From Leishmania mexicana MHOM/GT/2001/U1103 (taxonomy: Eukaryota > Euglenozoa > Kinetoplastea > Trypanosomatida > Trypanosomatidae): a stretch of DNA of 64,000 bases. Shown piece after piece: positions 9,461 through 21,211 of this stretch; positions within the stretch are counted from its first letter, which is position 1, and every line of letters starts with the position of its first letter. A model generated the notes under the pieces. The model was not told where the DNA came from. It saw only the letters and a program-made list of their open reading frames with translations, and ran no database searches. Both the position numbers and the translations under genes were made by a program. The stretch lies in NCBI RefSeq assembly GCF_000234665.1, contig NC_018330.1:927274-991273 (forward strand), read 5' to 3'.

Positions 9461-10777
9461 ATGCTGCTGCATCGGCGAGCCGCCCTCCTCCTGTGCGCGA
9501 ATGCGCGGCGCACGGCTGTCTCGGTCGGCTCCTCCTCGTTCTCTGCAACTGGTGAGGCGGCGGCCGAGTTCTCTTCCCCCACCACGCCACCGTGGCCTAG
9601 AAACGTCAGTTCCTCGTTTGGCGCGTGGGACAGTCACGGGACCGCTGTTCTTGCCGCGGGCGGTCCTGCTGCTGCTGGTGATGCCCCTCAAAACCATTCG
9701 CACCACGCACCGCTGCGAGAACATCCGGAGCGGACTGTGCACAGCAAGGAGGGCTACTCCTTGATTGGACGCCTCTGTGCGTCTGGCCAAGGCTTGGCCT
9801 TGGGGCGTGTGCAGGCGTCGCTAACCGTCTACGTGCTCGCTGCCTCCGTCGGACTGCTCTACGTCCTGTACTACCTGACAACCTACACGTACGTGCTGAC
9901 GACGAATGTGTCGCCGCACCGCAACTCCCTCTTCTTCCACTTTCCATGCGATATGGCGATCATTGAAAAGAGGCTGACACGCAAGCGGTACACCGTGGAG
10001 GTGGTGCCGCAGCCCCTCGTTCAAGGCAACCGCGAAGAGGTAGACCATACCGGGTTTGCTCGTCCCAAGCCGGCAGTTGTGGAGCGCCGGCTGCTCATCA
10101 ACGCGGTGCTGCACCGCGTGTTCCTCTACCTACAAAAGACAGAGTCTCTCGTGGCGGTGGACGCGCAGGCGGAGATGGCGCCGTACCGCTTCATGGATGG
10201 CGCGAACAGCCTGGGCAAGGCCTCTCGCCCACCGGTGGGATTCCTCCGAGAGGACCAGCTCTTGCCCGACATCAACGACCACGGTGCGAGCATAGCGTCG
10301 TCGCAGAGACGGTGGTGGCAGTTGTGGGGTAGAGGGGCAAGCACGGCAGCAGCACCGTCACCGCGGTCTGTCTCCGGTTCCAGCGTGCAGGCCGCAACGG
10401 CGGCGGAAGTGCAAGCGTCGCCGACGGTGCCTACGAAGATCGTGCTCAGGAGTAGCGTGCGTCTGCGCGACTCCATGAACGGCTACCAGAAGGGTCACAT
10501 TGGCACCTATGAGCAGTTCATCCACCACCTCGCGCAGGAGAAGATTAAGCAGCGCTACTACGCTTGGGTGCTGGCGAGGGGCATGGCAAAGAACAGTGGC
10601 CTCCGCAAGGTTTACGCAGAAGAGCTGATCCGCAACGGCCTTCTGTCAGGCGACGGCGTGACGTTGACGGAGCTGGTGCCGGATATGCAGCAGTTTGCTG
10701 ATGAGGTGTTTGCGCAGGTGCGGGAAAAATTTGGCGACGACGTCATCGTTTACGAGTACACCGCCACAATGTTGTAG
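9461..10777 (+). CDS. Hypothetical single-span membrane protein, probably mitochondrial
   Basis: 438-residue protein of unrecognised family. The N-terminus (MLLHRRAALLLCANARR) is basic and amphipathic with almost no acidic residues, as in a mitochondrial presequence. One strong transmembrane segment lies at about 121-143 (YVLAASVGLLYVLYYLTTY). The downstream region has a conserved-looking block around KRLTRKRYTVEVVPQP, a Ser/Ala-rich low-complexity insert (about 290-325) and a charged globular C-terminal part (about 330-438) with EQFIHHLAQEKIKQRYYAWV. The likely topology is an inner- or outer-membrane protein with a large soluble C-terminal domain. No enzyme motif is seen. Confidence 0.75.
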   Translation: MLLHRRAALLLCANARRTAVSVGSSSFSATGEAAAEFSSPTTPPWPRNVSSSFGAWDSHGTAVLAAGGPAAAGDAPQNHSHHAPLREHPERTVHSKEGYSLIGRLCASGQGLALGRVQASLTVYVLAASVGLLYVLYYLTTYTYVLTTNVSPHRNSLFFHFPCDMAIIEKRLTRKRYTVEVVPQPLVQGNREEVDHTGFARPKPAVVERRLLINAVLHRVFLYLQKTESLVAVDAQAEMAPYRFMDGANSLGKASRPPVGFLREDQLLPDINDHGASIASSQRRWWQLWGRGASTAAAPSPRSVSGSSVQAATAAEVQASPTVPTKIVLRSSVRLRDSMNGYQKGHIGTYEQFIHHLAQEKIKQRYYAWVLARGMAKNSGLRKVYAEELIRNGLLSGDGVTLTELVPDMQQFADEVFAQVREKFGDDVIVYEYTATML

Positions 10778-11550
10778 TTCCATTGGCTGAGGTGGGTTGC
10801 CTCTGTCGGCGAGGCGAGGGTGCGTGTTTACCGTCTCGGCGCGCACGTGGGTCTGAACCCATGAGCCTGCCGGTACGTGCTACATAGAAGAATATGGGAT
10901 GGCGAAGGGAGCGCAGGGCGACGGCAGCTCCTGTTGTTATGGGCCGCTCTCTCCCCTTCCGCTTCGTCGGGGGCTCGGCTTTCGGTTTGGGTGAGTGCAG
11001 TGACAAGTGGATGAGCGGCGCGCCTATGGAATGAACAAGGGCGGATGACGGAGGAGAGCGGGGGCGTGCATCGCGAACGGAGTGGCACCACAGGATGCGC
11101 CAGCATACTAATGGGGGCGTGCAGAGGGAGCTGTCTCGGGTGTCCTTCCTTTGCGCTGCAGGTTTGGTCGTCTCCCTCCTCACGCCCCCGCCCCTCATGC
11201 GTCCTGGAGCCGGCCATGTCTCTGTCCCGCACGAGGGAGTGCGTCTAGGAGATTTCAGGAGGGCGACCACGTATGATGTGCGCCCCAGCGGTTTCTCCCA
11301 TGGTCTCGCACTCCTTCTCTGCTGTGCTGGTGGTGACCGCCTCCGTTGCCGCTTCATCTCTCTCTCTGTCTCTTCACCTCTCTCTCTCGCTCTGATCGTG
11401 CGTATCGGTGCTGACCGGCGTGTGCACCGGGATGGCTGTCTACGCAGGGCTGCTCCACCGTCTCGTGTGCAGCGTACACTTCTCTATTCGTGCGAGCACG
11501 CGCGTCTGTGTGTGTGTTGCGGGCCAGCGCGCCTTCACGTGCTGGTGCAC
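10778..11550. other. Intergenic region
   Basis: No credible gene. A CT-rich tract (about 11352-11394) precedes the AG at 11446-11447. An ATG-initiated open frame from 11095 runs into the next gene but crosses this tract, so it is treated as untranslated. Confidence 0.5.
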
Positions 11551-11919
11551 ATGTTCCACACTGCCTTCTTGGCGGCCTCCAAGAGACACTTGCGGTTTCG
11601 GTGCTCCCAATGCACGCGCCTCCTCCCATCGGAGCACTTCCCCAAGAGGAACGGTCCGCTCAACACTATGGTCTGCGTGGAATGCAAGGAGATGTGCTTT
11701 GGCTGTGGCGTGCGACAGCCGCGCAGCAGTTTTAGCGACACAAACTCGAACATGTGCGACCGATGCTTGGCGAAGCAGCAGGTGGCAAAGGAAAATGTCT
11801 ACTTTCGCTACCCGATACTGAAGTACCGCGCCTGCCCATTCAGCGTGGATGAGGCGCGTGACGAGCTTCGCAAAGAGGAGCAGCAGCAGCAGCAGCGTCA
11901 GCAGCACATGCCTCGATAA
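11551..11919 (+). CDS. Small conserved-looking zinc-binding protein (CxxC pairs)
   Basis: 122-residue protein of unknown role. It holds four CxxC pairs in series: CSQC, CVEC, CFGC and CDRC, spaced like a double zinc ribbon or treble-clef fold, within a basic, compact domain (about residues 10-80). The C-terminus is a charged helix ending in a Gln run (CAG/CAA repeats, about 11881-11905). The start at 11551 was preferred over an in-frame ATG at 11095 because the intervening 152 residues come from pyrimidine-rich UTR-like sequence containing a likely splice acceptor. The domain resembles zinc-ribbon modules of nucleic-acid or ribosome-associated proteins, but no specific family is claimed. Confidence 0.65.
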   Translation: MFHTAFLAASKRHLRFRCSQCTRLLPSEHFPKRNGPLNTMVCVECKEMCFGCGVRQPRSSFSDTNSNMCDRCLAKQQVAKENVYFRYPILKYRACPFSVDEARDELRKEEQQQQQRQQHMPR

Positions 11920-12584
11920 GTTGCGTCGTTTGTTTTCTTGTGGCTGTGGCGACTGTGATCACTACTGCGCATGTGTTTGTGTACTCGTCAGCCACGGCGA
12001 ATACCCGCGTCTCTTGTCAAGGCGCTTCGGTGCTCGTGTTCACAGGTGATGCACGGCCACAGCAGCTCCTGTGCTGTATGCGCGTGTGCACTTGTGAGTG
12101 GCGGCGGCGGTGGCGGTGGTGGTGGTGAAGGGGGCTATGCTGATCACGATCAGCGCTTTCCTTCGTGCTTAACCAGACCTTGTGTCTGCCACAGTGATAC
12201 GCGACGGGCAAAAGAAAAATGAATGCAAAGGGTGCGAGACAGAGGCAGAGGCGCATGGCGTTTTCACCCGTCGTTGTCTACTCCGTCGAGTGCCCTCTCT
12301 GTGTGTTTGGTTCGCCTCTTCCCCCCATCCCCCCACTCCCCACTCCCTTCTCCCACATCCACTTTGCTGACCCAATCTTTCTCTCTTCGCTCCGCTTCTA
12401 CTGCTGCGCTGTGCACTTCATCTATGTACTGTGACGGCAGGACGTCTCAGATCACGCATTGCGGACATCGACGTTATCTTCTCGGCTTGCGGCTAGAGGT
12501 TTTCCTTCTGACGCTCTCCACAAGCACACCCACACACACACGCGCATACACCCGCCTCCCCTCTCCCTTCCTCTGTCTTCTCAC
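11920..12584. other. Intergenic region
   Basis: No credible gene. It holds a GGC/GGT repeat patch (about 12101-12128), a C-rich tract (about 12310-12360) and a pyrimidine tract with AG at 12439-12440. Confidence 0.55.
12370..12440 (+). promoter_or_regulatory. Candidate trans-splice acceptor for PI synthase
   Basis: Pyrimidine-rich sequence (about 12370-12425) leads to GGCAG with AG at 12439-12440, about 145 bases before the ATG at 12585. Inferred by eye. Confidence 0.35.
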
Positions 12585-13274
12585 ATGGCAGCAATGACTC
12601 CAAAGCCAACGAGCCCGAGTCCCGGGAGGATCTTCCTCTTCGTGCCAAACATTATCGGCTATGTCCGCATAGCGGCGTCGATCATGGCCTATCTGGTGGC
12701 ACGCGACTACCCTGCGCTGTGCCTCATGCTCTACGCGTCCTCCTTCCTGCTGGACGCGGCTGACGGCATGGCGGCTCGAGCGTTGGACCAGTGCTCGAAC
12801 TTTGGCGCCATTCTGGACATGCTCACCGATCGCGCTTCGACGGCTGGCTTCCTGGTGGTGCTTGACAGGGTACTGCAACCCATGCCGTACGGCTACACAT
12901 GTGTCCTCGCCATACTTCTTTTCCTCGACGTGTCATCTCACTTTTGCCGCATGTACGCCTCCGTCTTTATCCGAAAGGATACCCACAAGGACGTGTCGGA
13001 CAGCATCTTCTGGCTACTGCGCGTGTACTATCTAAACAACCGCGTAATGAGCATCTTCTGCATCGGGCAGGAGTTCGCATATATTTTCCTGTACGCATGG
13101 GCGAACTACGCTAGCGTCGCGGTGGTGGGCGACCTTCTGTGGTACGCCTTCGCGGTGTGCGTGGTGCCCTGCTTCTTGAAGCAGGTCGTCAATGTGCAGC
13201 AGCTCGTGGATGGCCTTTACCACATCGCTTGCGTGGACGCTCAGAAGCGCTGCGCGCAAGGTAAATACGCCTGA
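12585..13274 (+). CDS. PIS: CDP-diacylglycerol-inositol 3-phosphatidyltransferase (PI synthase)
   Basis: 229-residue integral membrane enzyme that joins CDP-diacylglycerol and myo-inositol to make phosphatidylinositol, normally in the ER (and Golgi in trypanosomes). The CDP-alcohol phosphotransferase signature is complete: Asp57-xx-Asp60-Gly61-xx-Ala64-Arg65, eight residues, Gly74-xxx-Asp78-xxx-Asp82. The flanks match eukaryotic PIS closely: IFLFVPNIIGYVRI at the N-terminus, FGAILDMLTDR, SSHFCRMYAS and LRVYYLNNR. Several hydrophobic spans follow. The length is close to human PIS (about 213). In this lineage PI feeds GPI anchors and the abundant surface glycoinositolphospholipids, so the gene is probably essential. 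The ATG at 12585 is used; a longer in-frame frame from a TTG at 12459 covers UTR. Confidence 0.93.
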   Translation: MAAMTPKPTSPSPGRIFLFVPNIIGYVRIAASIMAYLVARDYPALCLMLYASSFLLDAADGMAARALDQCSNFGAILDMLTDRASTAGFLVVLDRVLQPMPYGYTCVLAILLFLDVSSHFCRMYASVFIRKDTHKDVSDSIFWLLRVYYLNNRVMSIFCIGQEFAYIFLYAWANYASVAVVGDLLWYAFAVCVVPCFLKQVVNVQQLVDGLYHIACVDAQKRCAQGKYA

Positions 13275-13692
13275 GGACTGCGTCGGCGATGCTGGTGCGC
13301 ATGCGCTCCCCTGCTCCTCCAGCTTTCCCTTTCGTGTTGAAAGAGGTGGGGCTCTAGTATGGGAGAGGTGCGGGGACGGCGTGCTAGCGAGGTCGATCGC
13401 GCGGAGATCGCCACTTATATATACCTATATTTTTTGTGTCTCTCTCCCTCTGTGTCTCGCAGCAATGCTGGTGAAGGGGGAGTCACGGCGAGTGTTGGTT
13501 GCTGCTCCTTGTCGCCGTAGCGGGTCGTACCGACGGTGCTGTCCGTGAAGCTGTTGTTATTAAATTACGATGCAACTGCGGTGGTAGGTGTCAAGAGAGG
13601 GGGAATAGATGGTGGCTGCAGCGCTAGTGAAGAGAGGGAGGATGGCAGAACCGAGGTGACGCAGGGGTGGGGGTGGTGCAGACGTGACCGAA

Positions 13693-13716
13693 GGGGGTGG
13701 GGGTGGGGGTGGGGGG
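13693..13716 (+). other. G-rich tract with quadruplex potential
   Basis: Four runs of five or six G separated by single T, a textbook pattern for a parallel G-quadruplex, on the coding strand, about 420 bases after the PI synthase stop. Confidence 0.6.
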
Positions 13717-14140
13717 AAGAGACAATGACAGCGGCGATGCTAGATGATGCAGGGCACCTTGCTCTGCCATGTTGGTCGTAGCGTGTTTCGTCCTCGCAGG
13801 GAGAGCAATGTGGGACGAAAGGGTAAGGGTGCGTTCCTCTCAGGCAGACAGGCACACACGTCTCGCTTCGCAGCACCGTCTCCTCCGGCCCCCTTCTCCC
13901 CTCTCGCCGCCACTCGCTCACTGGAGTTGTCGACCTTCTGCGCAGCCTCTCTGTTTCTGACTTCCTCCACCACACCCCTCCCTCTTCTTGATGTGAGTGG
14001 CGAAACAGACAGGGCGACGGATGAACCGCGACGAAACGTGAGCGGCGAATACGCGCGTGCGTGCGGCGCGTTTATTTTTCTCTCGCTCTGCTTCACCCCT
14101 TTGCGCGCGCTCATTCTCGATGTCGTTGTGGCGGTGTACT

Positions 14141-14170
14141 GGGAGGGGGGAGGGGGGAGGGGGAGGGTGG
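14141..14170 (+). other. Second G-rich tract with quadruplex potential
   Basis: Consecutive runs of three to six G separated by single A (then T). It meets the four-run pattern for a G-quadruplex and lies in the same 2.5 kb spacer. Confidence 0.55.
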
Positions 14171-15639
14171 CATCGTTGTCATGGATGTGCCTGCCCTCTC
14201 TCTCTCTACCCCGCCCTCACTTCCTCGAGGCGCGTAACCAAGTAGGCACGTCTGGTCATGAGTGCGTCGCGTCGCTGTTCTGAGGCAAGGCAACGGAAAT
14301 ATTGAAGTAAATGCAAAGAGGGGCTCATCGCCCTTGTGCGAGGGCGTGACACGAGTGAGATGCCCACACACGCACTCGCCACACTGCGCATGCGAATTCA
14401 CGTGTGCTTCCCCTTCCCCTCCACCGGGCGTCTGCTTCGCCTCTCATCCACTCCTGGTTTTCCGACGCAAGTGAGGGGCCGGTCAGGGAGTATGGCGTAC
14501 ACGTGATAGCGGCAGCGTAGGTGAACAACGCAGTGAGCATGTTTGTCGTTGCTGATGCACGGCCGCGGCTGCGCGTACCCGTGTATCAGGGTGTGACTGG
14601 CCCTGCAACTCATCACTGCATCAGACGCTGGCGAAATCCCTATAATCGCTACCTATGCGATGCAGAAACAGCACGCGCGTTGGTGTTGCCTCACCCACTA
14701 CTCCTCTCTCCACGCATGTGTATCGACTTACGATTCCTTCACGCTTCGCCTCCCCTCCCTCTCTCCTGCGACGCGGATGTGTCCACGCACACGCGCATCA
14801 ACGCGCGTGCATCACACAAAAAGAAAAGAGAAGAGAAACAGAAAAGTCTTTCACATCACGCGAGGAGGGGGGACTTGCGCACACCACCAGGCTCGATACC
14901 AAGCCGACACTCGTTGCAACGACGCACCGCCAACGAAGGGGGGTTGTTTCGACGCACGAGGCGACGTGTTGCGGCACCCTGTTCAAGATTTTGTTTTTGT
15001 TTTGCCGAGCAGCCCGAGCGTTCGTCCGATTTTGCCCCGCTCTCCTGCGCTCGATCCCCTTTTATGTCTCTTCGTGCTTTCTTTCTCTCTCTCGCCCGAC
15101 ACAACCCTCACCGTCGCCCCATCTCCCTGCATCGTTCCGCTAGCGCTCCTCAGCTCTGGAGCAGACCTCGCGGTGCCTGCGCGTGCTTGCCTGGTCACTT
15201 ACTTACTCGTGTGGAGACGAAAGCAGGCAAAACACCGCTCCTTCTGGACGTCGGCGACGGCAACCGCGTACAGACGGTTTTCCAGCGCTGGTGCTGCTCT
15301 CCCCGCTCTCTGCCTTGCCTCTTCCGTGGTCGAGGCGTTGCACCAGAGCCTTTGCTTTTGTCTGCTGCCGCTGCCGCGCCCTCAGGAAATTTGGTCTGCC
15401 TTGCGCACGTGGGGTGGGACGTCTGCCGTTGTGCGCGCATTTTTTCTTCGTGTCCGCGTGCTACTGGTGTGGTGCTTAGCAGTGGTGTAGGCTCGCGCTC
15501 AACTCACCCGCCGACGCATCCGCGGTGCAGTACGTTGTCTGGCTATCGCAGTCTGGCGCGGCATCTCTTAGTGCTTCCCTTCTCTCTCCTGATTTTCCTT
15601 GTTCGCGAGTTTTTAGCTTGTAAAGCTTCACCTTCCGTG

Positions 15640-15728
15640 TGTGCGTGGCGTGCCTCTCTGCCTCGACCCCCTCCTCCCCTCTCCTTTCTTTCCTTCCCTC
15701 TGCACTGCTGCGTTTGTGCGTGTGCCAG
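15640..15728 (+). promoter_or_regulatory. Candidate trans-splice acceptor for the coiled-coil gene
   Basis: A long C/T tract (about 15657-15707) is followed by AG at 15727-15728, 93 bases before the ATG at 15822. Confidence 0.4.
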
Positions 15729-15821
15729 CGGTCCGCCTCGCTCCCCCGTGCCGCTCTTTTGTGCGTTTTCTGCTTCCTTTGCTTTCTCTGGTGGTGAACT
15801 CGTGCGGCCGCATCAGAGACG

Positions 15822-18800
15822 ATGGAGTCGCACATGGACCCCGTCGGTGAAGTGGGGAGCGTTTCACCAGAACACCAGCCCTCGGCAGGCGTGCGGAGGT
15901 TGGTGCGCCGGACGCCGCCTAGTGTTACCAGCGCGGCCGGCGGTAGTGCGCTCTCGTCCCCCTCTCCTGCCGCTGCTGGCGCAGCGGCGGCCACGGCAAC
16001 GCAGACGGTCGGCAGCGAGGCCGAGGGCAACGCTCTTATCAAGCGCGTTCGCCAGTTGGAGAGCGAGGGTGTGATGCTCTCCAACACACTCACTAAGGTG
16101 TGCGAGGAGAATGGCCGTCTGTCCGGACAAATCTCCGCGCTGGAGGAGAAGGTGCAGGCACTGGCGCAGGAGCCGCTGAAGGAGACGTCGGTGCTTCACT
16201 CGCTCTTCGAGCCAGAGAAGACAGGCTGGTTTGGTGGATCGAAGTCCGCGGCACGAGGCCAGCTCGAGCAGCTGACCGCCGCGCTGCAGTCCGAGTTCAT
16301 GGCCTACAAGGCGTCGCACGCGTCCAGCAACGATGAGGTGCAGGCGCTGGTGGAGGGCTTGCAGAATGCACACCTAAACGCGCAGGAGCTGTCTAACATG
16401 GTGAAGGAACAACAGCAGCGCATCAGCAGCGGCCCTCTGGCTGTGGCGGTGCACATCGTGCCTGCTGCCGAGGGCAACAGTTATGCTGCCATGGTGCAGG
16501 AGTTGCAGGAGCAGCTGCGAAAGGTGCGCGAGCAAGCTGCGCTGACTGAGGATGAGCTGCGCACCTCGCAAGCCGAGTTGCGTGCAATGAAGGCTGAGAA
16601 CGCGAAGCTGCGCAATGACTCCATTGCGAGCTCCGCGCCTGTAGAACCAGCCGCGGCAACCCCAATGCTCGCTGCCAGCAGCGCTCTGTTGCTGTCTGAG
16701 AAGTCCTCCACCGAGGCGCTCGAGCGCATGACCAGTGAGCGTGATGCGCTGCAGGACGCGCTCGCCGAGGCTCGCAACTCCATCGTTGAGAAGGATAAAG
16801 ATGCGGAGCTTCAGAAGCACAAAGTGGCCCAGTTAGAGAACAAGCTGGCAGCGAAGGACTCGGTGCACGTAGAGGAGGTGGATAAGCTTCGACAGCAGCT
16901 GGCCAAGTCCTTCAGCGCATCCATGGCATGCAGGCAATGCGATGAGCTGCAGCAGGAGCTGGAGGCGGCCAGGCGTGACGCGGACGCATCCCACATGACC
17001 GTGCAGGACCTGCGCAGCCAGATCCTGGAGATGACGGTGCAGCAGGAGGAAAAGTATAATGTGCTGGAGAAGCGGCTGGCGGACGCCCTTGACCAGCTCA
17101 GCGAGAAAGACGAGCAGTTACGCCACCTCACCTCTGCCGACGACTACGAGAATCTCAAGCTGGAGCAGGAGACGCTAACGCGCGAGATCGATCTCTATAA
17201 GCAACGCATCGCCTTCCTAGAAGCTAGCCGTGACGCATCCGACGACGCTGCCGACGCGACTGCGTTGGACGAAACGAAGGTTCTGGAGACACTCAACGCC
17301 ACCAAAGAGCGTATTTCGAAGCTGGAGTTCGAGCGAGATCAGCTGGCCATGCAACTGCAGCAGGCACAGAGCTACGCCGTGTCCCGCGACACGGAAGCGC
17401 GGCAGCTGCAGCAGCGCTCTGAGGACGACAAGAAGCGCGTGGCCTTCCTCATGAAGAAGTGCGCTACCCTCACCGCCGATGTGCGGAGCGCGACGACACA
17501 GCTCGACACCTTCAAGGAGCAGTTCGAGAAGCAGTCCCTCGAGCTCAAGCAGGAGAGGCGCAATACGGAAGGCATGGCCAAGTTGCAGAAGCAGCTCGAC
17601 GAGCTGAGCAAGGAGAAGAAGCTGCTCGATGACCGCTTGGCGGCGACGCAGGAGGTCGAGGAGCGGCTTGTGAAGGCGAAGGAGACGATCGCTTACATGG
17701 AATTGGCCCAGAGCAGCACGATCTGCATGAGCCAGTTTGCTGAGCTGAAGGCGGAGAAGGAAAAGCTGCAGAATACAGTGGAGCCGCTGGATCGAAAGCT
17801 GGAGGAGGCTAAGCAGGAGATTGAGCGCCTGAAGGCCGTCACGGACGCGCAGCACGCGATCTCGGAAACTCAGAACAAGAACGTGCGCGCGTGGCAGGAC
17901 CAGGTGACGGCTCTGAGCGAGAGTGAGACGAAACTGCGCGACAAGGTCGCTGTACTGACGGCAGAGAACACACGCCTCACCCAGGTGAACGCGTCGCTGG
18001 AGCAGCAGATGGACGACATGCAGGACGGTATTAAGGAGATGGCGGTGCATATGGAGAAGGATCGCGCCAGCGCCAAGGCCGCTGCGGAGGTGAACGCGCA
18101 GAAGCAAATCCAGACTCTCTGCGATGAACTTGCACAGGCGAAGTCGACGATCGCCGAGGTCCAGGCACGCGACGGGCAGTACGTCGCCGATGGACTTTAC
18201 CAGTCCGTCGTCGCGGAGCGCGACAGGTCGCTGGAGGAGAACAGGAAGGCCACCGTCGAGCTGGAGAAGCGCAAGTCGGAGATTTCGATCTACCGTCAGA
18301 CGATCGCCGACCTTGAGCAGGAAAACGACGAGCGCGTGAAGGAGATCGAGTCGTTGCAGGATCGCTACCAGAACGACCGCGCCGCCCTCAACGATCGCCT
18401 CGCGAAGGAGCAGAAGCGCACCGCGGAACTGGGCAGCAATGTTGCAGGCCTGACAGAGCAGGTGTCCTCGATGGAAGCCGAGGCGGCGAAGCACGCGACC
18501 ACCATCTCGGAGCTGCAGGAGAAGAATGCAAAGCAGCAGCGCGTCTTTGAGGACAAGTGCCGCCGCGAGGAGGCGCTAAGCGACGAGATCAAGCGCTTGA
18601 ATGGACAGATCAGTGCCTTGCAGGCAAACATGGCAAGCGCCGCACTTCACGGGGAGGGCAGCAGCTGCAGCAACGACGTCAACGGCACGGCGGCAGCGAC
18701 TGTTGTGACTGCCGCTTCTGCTGTCGGAGTCGCAGCACCCGCAGTAGAACGTTGCAGCTCTGCCGTGGTGGAACCGGAGACAGAGGTGAGGGCGACGGAT

Positions 18801-19376
18801 CGCGCCGCGTTGTTGTCCTCTCTGAAACCTGCAGCACGGACTGCGAGTCGACCGTTGTTGGACCGCGCCGGTGACGGTGCCGCGGTGTACGCTGCTTCTG
18901 CACCAGAGCCTATTGCCATTGATGCCTTCTGCAAGCGCATCGAAGACCTCCAGCGCGAAAACGACCGCCTGAATAGTGAGCTGAAGCGCATACAGGTGCA
19001 GCACCGCGCCGACTCCGCCAATGAGCAGCACATGATTACTGTCCTGCAGACGCAGATCAAGAACCGCATGTCGACCAACAACCGTGCCGCCTACGAGGCT
19101 GAAATCGCAAAGTCAGTCGCACTGAAGAAGAGCATCGAGGAGCTCATGGAGGAGAACGTGAAGCTGCGCAAGCAGGCAGGAGTAGCGCAGGTCTCGGCGA
19201 ACATGCCTGCCTCGGCGTCATCGGTCGCTATGGCGGGGACGCAGCAGATGGACTTGCTCCAGCTGCAGGCTCAGAAGGCCACGTACGACTCGGCGATGGA
19301 GGCGGCAGCAAAGGCTGCGGAGACGTATGAGGCGCGCATCCAAGAACTGGAGGAGCAGCTACACGAGACCAAGGAG

Positions 19377-19407
<31 letters not shown>

Positions 19408-20507
19408 AGGGGGGCACAGACACGGGGGGCGATGCCGCCGACCATGGTGATGCGAGTCTGCTTGACAAGCCAGTGAAGAGGCGGGTGAAGAAGATCAAGA
19501 AGAAGAAAACGTTGGCAGAGCAGGTTGGCGCCACGGACGATGGCGAGGACATTCTAGCAGCGTTCCCTCAAGCTGACGCTGCCGCCGCTACTGGGAACTC
19601 GGCTGAGGCGGGGCAGTTGCAGGTGCCCTGGATGCTTGCGCACCAGGAAGTGGATCAGCTTAAGTTGGAGAACATCCAACTTACTGCGGAAAACACTCAA
19701 CTCAAGGCCAGCGTCGCGGACATGTTGGAGAAGTTGCAGCGGGCTGAGGAGGACCTGAAGGCCGCGAATGAGGACATGGACACCATGCAGACATCGATGG
19801 ACGAGGAGCGACGCGATCTTCGGAGGCAAATCGACCTTCTGGAGCAACAGAGCGTACAGCGGCTCCCCGAAACGGATGAAGAGCAGGTGTCGACGCCGTT
19901 GCGCAGCGCCAACTCTGCTTGTAACGGCAGTGAGAGCCCCAGTAAGGCCAACCGCTCCTTCCGCAACAGCACCATTGACGACTTAGAGATGCAGCTACGC
20001 CGGTGCCAGGGCGAGGTGGAGCGCCTGACGGCTGAGAACAGGAAGCTGCAGTACCGGCTGGAGCGCGAAGAGGGACAACGAACGTCATCCCTGTCGGCCA
20101 CGCCAGGGGCAGTGGTAGCGCAGGAGAGGAGCGAGGCCGGTGAGGTGCGGAAGTTGCAGCGGCAGCTGAAGCAGAAGGATGCGGAGATCAAGGTGCTCGC
20201 CGATCAGCTCATGCCCACCAAGGAGAAGCTGGTCGAGTACATGGCTATGGCGGACCGCCTTGGTCTCCAGTACCCTTTTCCGCCGGAGTTGGAGGGCACC
20301 ACGGTGCTGCGGCTCAAGGCGCTTCACTTGCCGGAGCAGGCGCGATCAGCCTCCGCCCCGGCACCGGCACATCAGTGGCTGCACAGAATCCGCCCAGGTG
20401 GCAAGGTTGACGAGAACTCGCCGCCGCCACGCACGCCCCGAGCGCACCACACAGGCAATGCCGGTGGCGCCGCGCGGCAGAAAGACGAAAACTTCTCTCG
20501 CCGATAG
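15822..20507 (+). CDS. Large coiled-coil protein, probable cytoskeletal or organelle-associated scaffold
   Basis: 1561-residue protein, almost entirely predicted coiled coil with heptad-rich Glu/Lys/Gln/Leu sequence from about residue 65 to 1000 and again at about 1025-1095, 1265-1345 and 1380-1460. The coils are broken by Ala/Ser/Val-rich linkers near 940-1010 and 1180-1215. A very basic patch (KRRVKKIKKKK, about 1218-1230) could be a nuclear-localisation or nucleic-acid/tubulin-binding segment. The tail includes a compact segment (LVEYMAMADRLGLQYPFPP) and a disordered Pro/Arg-rich end. No motor, GRIP or GTPase domain is seen. Similar trypanosomatid proteins serve at the basal body, flagellum attachment zone, Golgi or nuclear lamina, and the sequence alone does not decide. 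A 425-codon frame antisense to residues about 465-890 is a shadow of its codon usage. Confidence 0.85.
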
Positions 20508-21211
20508 AAGCGGCGTCCTCGCCACGCTTGGACTCTCTGGAGCTCAAACGTGACGCGACACGGACTCCTTATCGTGTAGAACCCGAGTAAAGGCTGCCTC
20601 CACTCTCGCCCGCTCGCGCTACTGTGCGGCGCAGGCCTTGCATCACATGCCCTTGGACACCGCTTCTCGTCTCCCTCTCTATTCCTTCGTCGGCAGGCTC
20701 GCAGCTCCTCTGCTTTGTTTCGCTTATCTTTTTCTTGTGGGCTGTACCGGGCGTCGTTTGTTGGATGGCCGCATCTGGCGCGGCGTTAGCGAACTCTCCT
20801 CTCATGTCGAATACATGTGCGATGACCCTCCTGCATACCACCATCACTGCTGCTTATTATTTTGGCTTCCCTCATGCGTACCGGCGTCTACTCCGTCTCG
20901 CCACACTTCTTTGGGCATACGTGTGGCGACTTTCTTACCTTTTCAGTTTCACCTCCCCTCCTCTTCCTCTCACTCGCTTTCCGTGTTGGCTGTATTCACG
21001 GACGTTGACGATGAGATGGAGGTGCGGGGTTCGGCCGGCTGTGCTCCCCATTGTTTCCCCTCCACTGCAGAGGGTGTCAGCCGTGCGCAGTGGACAACTT
21101 GGGTTGCCCCTCTCCATCCCTCCCTCCCCGTTCCCCCACCTCATTAGATTCGTCGCTGTTGCTCTGCGTCAGGTGGTGTTCATCCCTCACCGTACCTGTA
21201 CGACATCAAAG

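Larger units (their letters stand above)
13275..15821. other. Long intergenic region (2.5 kb)
   Basis: No convincing gene. It includes two G-rich tracts (13693-13716 and about 14141-14170), an AT-rich patch (about 13413-13437) and very long C/T-rich stretches toward the 3' end. A 517-codon open frame (14521-16074) starts with GTG and is compositionally like translated UTR, so it was not called. Confidence 0.5.

Noticed and set aside
11095..11550. N-terminal extension of the small zinc-binding protein from the ATG at 11095
   Set aside because: Covers pyrimidine-rich leader with a likely splice acceptor (11446-11447); coding-like sequence begins only at 11551.
14521..16074. 517-codon open frame upstream of and overlapping the coiled-coil gene
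   Set aside because: Starts with GTG, its composition is that of translated C/T-rich UTR (Leu/Pro/Ser/Arg), it crosses a likely splice acceptor and it overlaps the start of a strong gene in another frame.
17217..18494. 425-codon open frame on the minus strand
   Set aside because: Lies wholly antisense to the coiled-coil gene; its Leu/Arg-rich sequence is the reverse image of Glu/Gln/Lys codons with GC-rich third positions.
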